This document shows, in pieces, positions 59,884 to 64,000 of a stretch of 64,000 nt of DNA. The position numbers and the translations under genes were made by a program. A model generated the notes under the pieces. It was given only the letters and a program-made list of their open reading frames with translations, did not search any database and had not been told where the DNA came from. The stretch is from an uncultured Erythrobacter sp. (lineage in GTDB: Bacteria; Pseudomonadota; Alphaproteobacteria; Sphingomonadales; Sphingomonadaceae). Positions within the stretch are counted from its first letter, which is position 1, and the number at the start of each line of letters is the position of its first letter. Location of the stretch: positions 1 to 64,000 of the forward strand of contig CALCCG010000185.1 of assembly GCA_937899785.1 (NCBI GenBank). Direction: 5' to 3'.

Positions 59884-62657
59884 GGTTTTTGCTCCATTTT
59901 GGATGAATCAGGGAATGCGTCTAGAATGTCCGCGCCAAAGGTCTGGTTCCAGACTTCGCACACACGGCGTCGCGCTTCGGCAAATTCGCTCAGCAAGCGT
60001 GCGTAGCTGTCAACGCCGCAAGCCCGGGCCAAGGCGCGCGAGGCGCATTCGGGAGGTCGGAACGCGGTCGGCGCCAAGAGACGCAGAGAAACCAACATGC
60101 GCGTCAGAAGATCATAATCGGGCCGGAAGCTTGGGGGCAAAAGTCCGGCCTGGATAAGAGCCGGGATTGCAGCTCCGAGATCGGGCGAGTACGCTTCCGG
60201 ATGCGCGTAGGCCAGCGCGACCCTGTCCTTTGTAACCCCTTGCAATTGCAAGAAATGGACAAGAAACTCACAATCAATCAACCCGCCGCGTTGGCGCTTT
60301 ACGTCAAGTGGACCAACCGGCGATTTGTGCTGCGCCATTTGCGCGCGCATCGCGCTCACTTCGGCGCGCACGCTGTCAGGATCGCGCGGGCGCCGCAGCA
60401 CCTTGTCCATGATCGCCTCAAGCGCCCCGCGCCCTTCATCCGAACCCACAAGCACGCGCGCACGGGCAAGCGCCATATGCTCCCAGGTCCAGGCCGCGTC
60501 GCGCTGGTACTTTTCAAACGCGGCGCAACTTACCGCCAGCGGGCCTTGCGCACCCTGCGGGCGCAGCCTCGTGTCGATCTCGTAGAGAGCGCCTTGCGCG
60601 GTCGGCACGGACAAGGCGGCGGTCACGCGACCGGCCAGACGGTTGTAGTAATTGGTGGCTGAGATAGAGCGCGGGCCGTTCGAGGGTTCGCTGAAATCGC
60701 CGGCAAACAGATACACAACATCCAAGTCCGACGCATGGGTGAGCGCGCCGCCCCCAAACCGGCCAAGCCCTAGAACCAAGAGCTCGCTGCCCTCAATCCA
60801 GCCATGTCGGCGCGCAAATTCCGCATGCGCTGCAGGGACTGCGAGGCTGAGTGCAGCTTCCGCAATGCGGGACAGCGCCGCGCCGATATCAATGGGATCC
60901 GCCAGTCCCTCAATCAGTTGAAGACCCAGAGCAAAGCGCAGCTCGCCCGTTACGCGTCGAATCGAGTCGAGCAACGCTTCGTAGTCCTCTCGCCCGGCGC
61001 TGCGTTCAATATGCTCGGCGATAGCCTCGACCGAACCCGGCAGCTCCAATGCACCTGGATCCAGAAGGATGTCGAGCAATTCGGGCCGACGCGCAAGCTC
61101 GTCCGACAAGGTCGGCGCGAGGGTAAGAGCGGCGACCAGACGGTCCAGCAATTCCGGCTGCGCGGTGAGCAAGCGAAACAAGGTGACCGCGGATGGCGCG
61201 CGCTCAAGCACGCTTTCCCAGCGAATCAGGGCACGCATCGGATCATCACTTGCCGCAAGAGCGTCGAGCAAAGCGGGCGTCAGCGCGTCAAACGCGGACA
61301 GCGCCTGCTCGCTGCGCAGCGCCTGATAGCGTCCATCCCGCCACGCCGCGACACGCGCCGCAAGCGCCCCTGCGTCATCAAAGCCCAGTGTCGTCAAGCG
61401 CTCTTCGCTCTCCTTCACCGGCATCGGTTCAGGTGTGACAGCCCGATCCTGGGGCACAGGTTCACCGATCAGCTCGGCAAAGACAGACGCTGTCTTATCC
61501 GTCAGGGTGCGAAGCTCAGCCAGCAGCGCCTTGCCGTTTGCAAGCCCATCGAGCCGGGCGACCGCGTCAAGCGCTTCGCCGCCTGGCAATTCGTGGGTTT
61601 GGCGATCGTTCACCATTTGCAGCCGATGTTCAACCACACGCAGTCGATCGTAATTATCGCCGAGGGTTTGCGCCTGATCGGGATCAAGGCGCCCGGCCTG
61701 CGCCAGCGCGCCAAGCGCCGCACGCGTGCCCCGCACGCGCAACCCGCGATCGCGACCGCCATGAATCAACTGGAGGGTTTGTACGATGAATTCGATCTCG
61801 CGAATTCCGCCGCGCCCGCGTTTGACGTTGAAGCCCGGGCCGGGATCAGGCGGGCCATCCGCCGCGTCTCTGAAAAGCGCGGACAGCGAACGAATCTCCT
61901 CCATGGCGCCGAAATCACGCGTCGCGAGACATACAAAGGGCCGGCTCGCTTCGAGGAACGCCTCCCCCGACGCAATATCTCCCGCTGCCGCCCGCGCACG
62001 GGTAAACGCAGCGCGCTCCCAGGGGAGAGCCGCGCTTTGATAATGCTCCAAGGCCAAGGCGCGAGGCACCGCCAAAGGGCTGATCTCGCTCGCTGGACGC
62101 AGGCGCAGATCGACCCGAAAGACATATCCGTGCGCGGTGTTCTGGGAGAGCAATTTCACGATCCGGCGCGTATAACGTTGCGCGGCCTCACCCGCGTCGT
62201 CCTTTGCTCGCACCGGCAATGTTGCAGGATCGTAAAGCAGCACCGGATCAATATCGGAGGAATAGTTGAGCTCGCCCGCGCCCTGCTTGCCCAGCGCGAG
62301 CGCGATAAAGCCATCGACGCGCGGCTCGCCCGTGCGCTCGCTGATGGCGGTGCGGATCGCCCGGTCGAGGGCGCGGTCGGCAAATTGTGTAAGCTCGGCA
62401 ACAACCTTGCTCAAAGGGAAGGCTCCCGCCAAGTCCCCAAGAGCAAGCGCAACCGCGAGCGCCAATCGCTCCTGACGAAGCGCCACTGCGGTGTCCTCAT
62501 ATTGGCCCTGCGCGCGCGCCCATGTAAGCGCCGCCTCACCGCGCCCCTGTGCCAGGATGTCGGATAGGTCGGGCAGCCGGTCCAGCGATCGATTCAGAAA
62601 CGGCGCGTAGCGGCGCGCGCGTTCCAGAGCGTCGATCCAGGCGGCGTGATCTCCCAT
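59880..62657 (-). CDS. glnE: Bifunctional glutamine synthetase adenylyltransferase/deadenylase
   Basis: A 925-residue GlnE. It has two nucleotidyltransferase domains: one with LGKQGAGELNYSSDIDPVLL (about residues 120-140) and another with FGGGALTHASDLDVVYLF (about 628-645), each with the Asp-x-Asp metal motif. The first domain removes AMP from, and the second adds AMP to, glutamine synthetase under PII control. The open frame extends to 63476, but ATG 62657 (MGDHAAWIDALERARRYAPF) is chosen because the longer form would overlap the aguA gene. In bcp-type layout it is followed by the peroxiredoxin through an ATGA overlap. gltBD elsewhere in this window suits its nitrogen role. Confidence 0.94.
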   Translation of the reverse strand: MGDHAAWIDALERARRYAPFLNRSLDRLPDLSDILAQGRGEAALTWARAQGQYEDTAVALRQERLALAVALALGDLAGAFPLSKVVAELTQFADRALDRAIRTAISERTGEPRVDGFIALALGKQGAGELNYSSDIDPVLLYDPATLPVRAKDDAGEAAQRYTRRIVKLLSQNTAHGYVFRVDLRLRPASEISPLAVPRALALEHYQSAALPWERAAFTRARAAAGDIASGEAFLEASRPFVCLATRDFGAMEEIRSLSALFRDAADGPPDPGPGFNVKRGRGGIREIEFIVQTLQLIHGGRDRGLRVRGTRAALGALAQAGRLDPDQAQTLGDNYDRLRVVEHRLQMVNDRQTHELPGGEALDAVARLDGLANGKALLAELRTLTDKTASVFAELIGEPVPQDRAVTPEPMPVKESEERLTTLGFDDAGALAARVAAWRDGRYQALRSEQALSAFDALTPALLDALAASDDPMRALIRWESVLERAPSAVTLFRLLTAQPELLDRLVAALTLAPTLSDELARRPELLDILLDPGALELPGSVEAIAEHIERSAGREDYEALLDSIRRVTGELRFALGLQLIEGLADPIDIGAALSRIAEAALSLAVPAAHAEFARRHGWIEGSELLVLGLGRFGGGALTHASDLDVVYLFAGDFSEPSNGPRSISATNYYNRLAGRVTAALSVPTAQGALYEIDTRLRPQGAQGPLAVSCAAFEKYQRDAAWTWEHMALARARVLVGSDEGRGALEAIMDKVLRRPRDPDSVRAEVSAMRAQMAQHKSPVGPLDVKRQRGGLIDCEFLVHFLQLQGVTKDRVALAYAHPEAYSPDLGAAIPALIQAGLLPPSFRPDYDLLTRMLVSLRLLAPTAFRPPECASRALARACGVDSYARLLSEFAEARRRVCEVWNQTFGADILDAFPDSSKMEQKP

Positions 62658-62768
62658 TGCTGGCGGATTTGGCCCTCTCTCCAGCGGACCGCAAGGCCTG
62701 TGTTTGCCCTGAGGCTTGGGCGCGTTAAGGGGCAGCTGCGCAAAAGCGGCAAGCCGAGGGAAGATCCC

Positions 62769-63764
62769 ATGCCCAAAATCATCATGCCTCCTGAATGGGC
62801 TCCACAAGACTGGCTCTGGATTGGCTTCCCGCACCTCGCCGAAGAGTGGCCCGGTGTTCTGGTTAAGGCCCAAGAGCAAATCGCAGCCTTTGCTAACGCC
62901 GTGGCCGAGAGTGGCCAGAATGTGAGGCTCCTGGTGCGCAATGAAGCCAACAAGGCGCGCGCCAAAGCGTTGGTCAGTGAGGCGGTGACGCTGGAGCAGC
63001 GCATTTATGGCGACATCTGGCTGCGCGACACCGGGCCCTTGATCGTGTTCGAGGAGGGCGAGCTCGCTGCGCGCCGCTTCGGCTTTAACGGTTGGGGAGG
63101 GAGATATGAGATGGCCGGGGACGCGACCATCGGCGGCGAGCTGGCGCGTGATTGCGGGCTTTCTCCAAAGATCAGCGCCATGATCCTTGAAGGCGGAGCG
63201 GTGGACGGCGATGGCACCGGACTGGCGATCACCACCGAGCAGTGCTTGCTCAACGCCAACCGCAACCCCTCTTTGTCGCGCAACGAGATGGAAACCGAGC
63301 TCGCGCATCATCTCGGATTTGAGCGGCTCGTTTGGCTCGGGGATGGCCTTGTGAACGATCACACAGACGGCCATGTCGACAATCTGGCGCGGTTCGTCGG
63401 GCCAGCGCGGGTCGTCGTGCCCGATGCGGCCGGAGCGGATGATCTGAACGCGCAAATATACACTGATGCCGCCCACCGCTTGGCCCTGGCCGGTTTGGAT
63501 GTGGCGCGAATCCCGTCCCCCGGGCGGATCGAGCGCGACGGACAGATCGAACCAGCCAGTTACGTGAACTTTGCCATCACGACGCGGCTTGTGGTGGTCC
63601 CGACCTTTGGTTCACCGCATGATGCGGACGGTGTAGCGGCCATCGCAAGTCTCTTTCCCGACCGAGAAACGGTGGGCTTAAGAGCGGAGGCGGTTCTGGC
63701 AGGCGGCGGGGGATTCCACTGCGCCAGCCAGCAAATGCCTCGTGCGGTCAGAGGCCCTAGTTAA
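62769..63764 (+). CDS. aguA: Agmatine deiminase
   Basis: A 331-residue guanidino-group hydrolase of the agmatine deiminase family. The nucleophile is Cys318 in AGGGGFHCASQQMPRA. The substrate-binding block LVNDHTDGHVDNLARF (His202), ILEGGAVDGDGTG and GDIWLRDTGP are typical. It converts agmatine to N-carbamoylputrescine, the first step of one arginine/agmatine-to-putrescine route. GAGGGAAG precedes ATG 62769. No N-carbamoylputrescine amidase is in view; it may be just outside the window. It is divergent from glnE. Confidence 0.95.
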   Translation: MPKIIMPPEWAPQDWLWIGFPHLAEEWPGVLVKAQEQIAAFANAVAESGQNVRLLVRNEANKARAKALVSEAVTLEQRIYGDIWLRDTGPLIVFEEGELAARRFGFNGWGGRYEMAGDATIGGELARDCGLSPKISAMILEGGAVDGDGTGLAITTEQCLLNANRNPSLSRNEMETELAHHLGFERLVWLGDGLVNDHTDGHVDNLARFVGPARVVVPDAAGADDLNAQIYTDAAHRLALAGLDVARIPSPGRIERDGQIEPASYVNFAITTRLVVVPTFGSPHDADGVAAIASLFPDRETVGLRAEAVLAGGGGFHCASQQMPRAVRGPS

Positions 63765-63798
63765 CAATCTGTTATGAGTTTTGCACGATCACTTGTTT

Positions 63799-63933
63799 AT
63801 GAGCAGAGCGAAAAGCCTCCCAATGACCGCCTATCAGGCCGCGCAGCAATGGGTTGAAGTCGCCAGCGGCAGCGTGATTGCGCTCACCTGCGCCGCGGCT
63901 CTGATCCTCGCCGGCCAGCCGCTCCCCTTCTGA
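63799..63933 (+). CDS. Possible small membrane protein
   Basis: An open frame of 44 codons (ATG 63799, or ATG 63823 within it) ending at TGA 63931-63933. It has one hydrophobic segment near its end (VIALTCAAALILAGQPLP). A clear ribosome site is not visible upstream of either ATG. It follows aguA by 34 bases. It may be real, but the evidence is thin. Confidence 0.35.
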   Translation: MSRAKSLPMTAYQAAQQWVEVASGSVIALTCAAALILAGQPLPF

Positions 63934-64000
63934 AGGTTACCCTTCCCCAAGCGCTGTAACCCTTTGGCTCGCTGAGCCGAACGCACACGTGACCGCGATG

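Noticed and set aside
62658-63476. N-terminal extension of glnE to give a 1198-residue protein
   Set aside because: The extension lies antisense to the well-supported agmatine deiminase gene, and GlnE family length fits the ATG at 62657.
1-64000. tRNA or rRNA genes, CRISPR arrays, insertion sequences, integrases
   Set aside because: I looked for T-loop-like GTTCGA contexts, regularly spaced repeats and transposase-type frames and found none that hold up. Short tRNAs could still be missed by eye.

Overview
The window looks like a chromosomal segment of an alphaproteobacterium of the order Sphingomonadales, most likely an Erythrobacter-like member of Erythrobacteraceae. This is an inference from high G+C coding sequence, the leuS-lptE-holA arrangement, PHB metabolism genes (phaB, phaZ), a DUF3576 lipoprotein and an exosortase-A-type glycan locus. 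Coding density is very high and many adjacent genes overlap by ATGA, GTGA or TGATG. I saw no rRNA, tRNA, CRISPR array or insertion sequence.

Layout. 1-4175: a plus-strand acyl-CoA catabolism cassette (acyl-CoA dehydrogenase, CoA-transferase, thiolase, hydratase). 4172-5356: a two-gene minus-strand module of an SPFH/band-7 membrane protein and a ribbon-helix-helix protein, preceded by a strong AT-rich palindrome. 5391-12693: PPK2, phenylalanine hydroxylase, UppP, an M13 peptidase and an ABC exporter. 12978-21263: PhaZ depolymerase, MFS transporter, GST, nitronate monooxygenase, DinB, esterase, a second thiolase and a MaoC hydratase. 21387-26833: a glycan locus related to exosortase-A systems (acyltransferase, O-antigen-ligase-like protein, small membrane protein, divergent glycosyltransferase, acidic membrane protein). 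27113-33214: gltBD with a structured leader. 33238-35978: an AT-richer island with one 701-residue orphan membrane protein and a gene-poor stretch. 35979-40319: OprB-like porin, DksA-type protein, ung, an RNase D-like exonuclease, lptC and lptA. 40359-46434: undecaprenyl sugar transferase and the holA-lptE-leuS-DUF3576 cluster. 46692-51779: small outer-membrane-like protein, phaB, RHH protein, acetyltransferase, murA, galU and a small membrane protein. 51953-54425: YqiJ/flotillin pair. 54621-57496: P450 plus acyl-CoA ligase. 57727-62657: M23 peptidase, DUF455 ferritin-like protein, peroxiredoxin and glnE. 62769-63933: agmatine deiminase and a possible small ORF.

Functional themes are envelope building (uppP, murA, galU, lptA/C/E, sugar transferase, ABC exporter, exosortase-type glycan genes), nitrogen assimilation (gltBD, glnE, aguA), PHB and acyl-CoA metabolism (phaB, phaZ, two thiolases, two hydratases, acyl-CoA ligase), and membrane-domain proteins of the SPFH superfamily (two separate loci).

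The observations most worth checking are: the SPFH-RHH module with its palindromic operator candidate; an in-frame TAG that splits the essential leuS gene at codon 361, although TAG is clearly used as a normal stop elsewhere here; the compositionally foreign 701-residue orphan with TGTGTC repeats in its upstream region; and the hairpin-rich leader of gltB.
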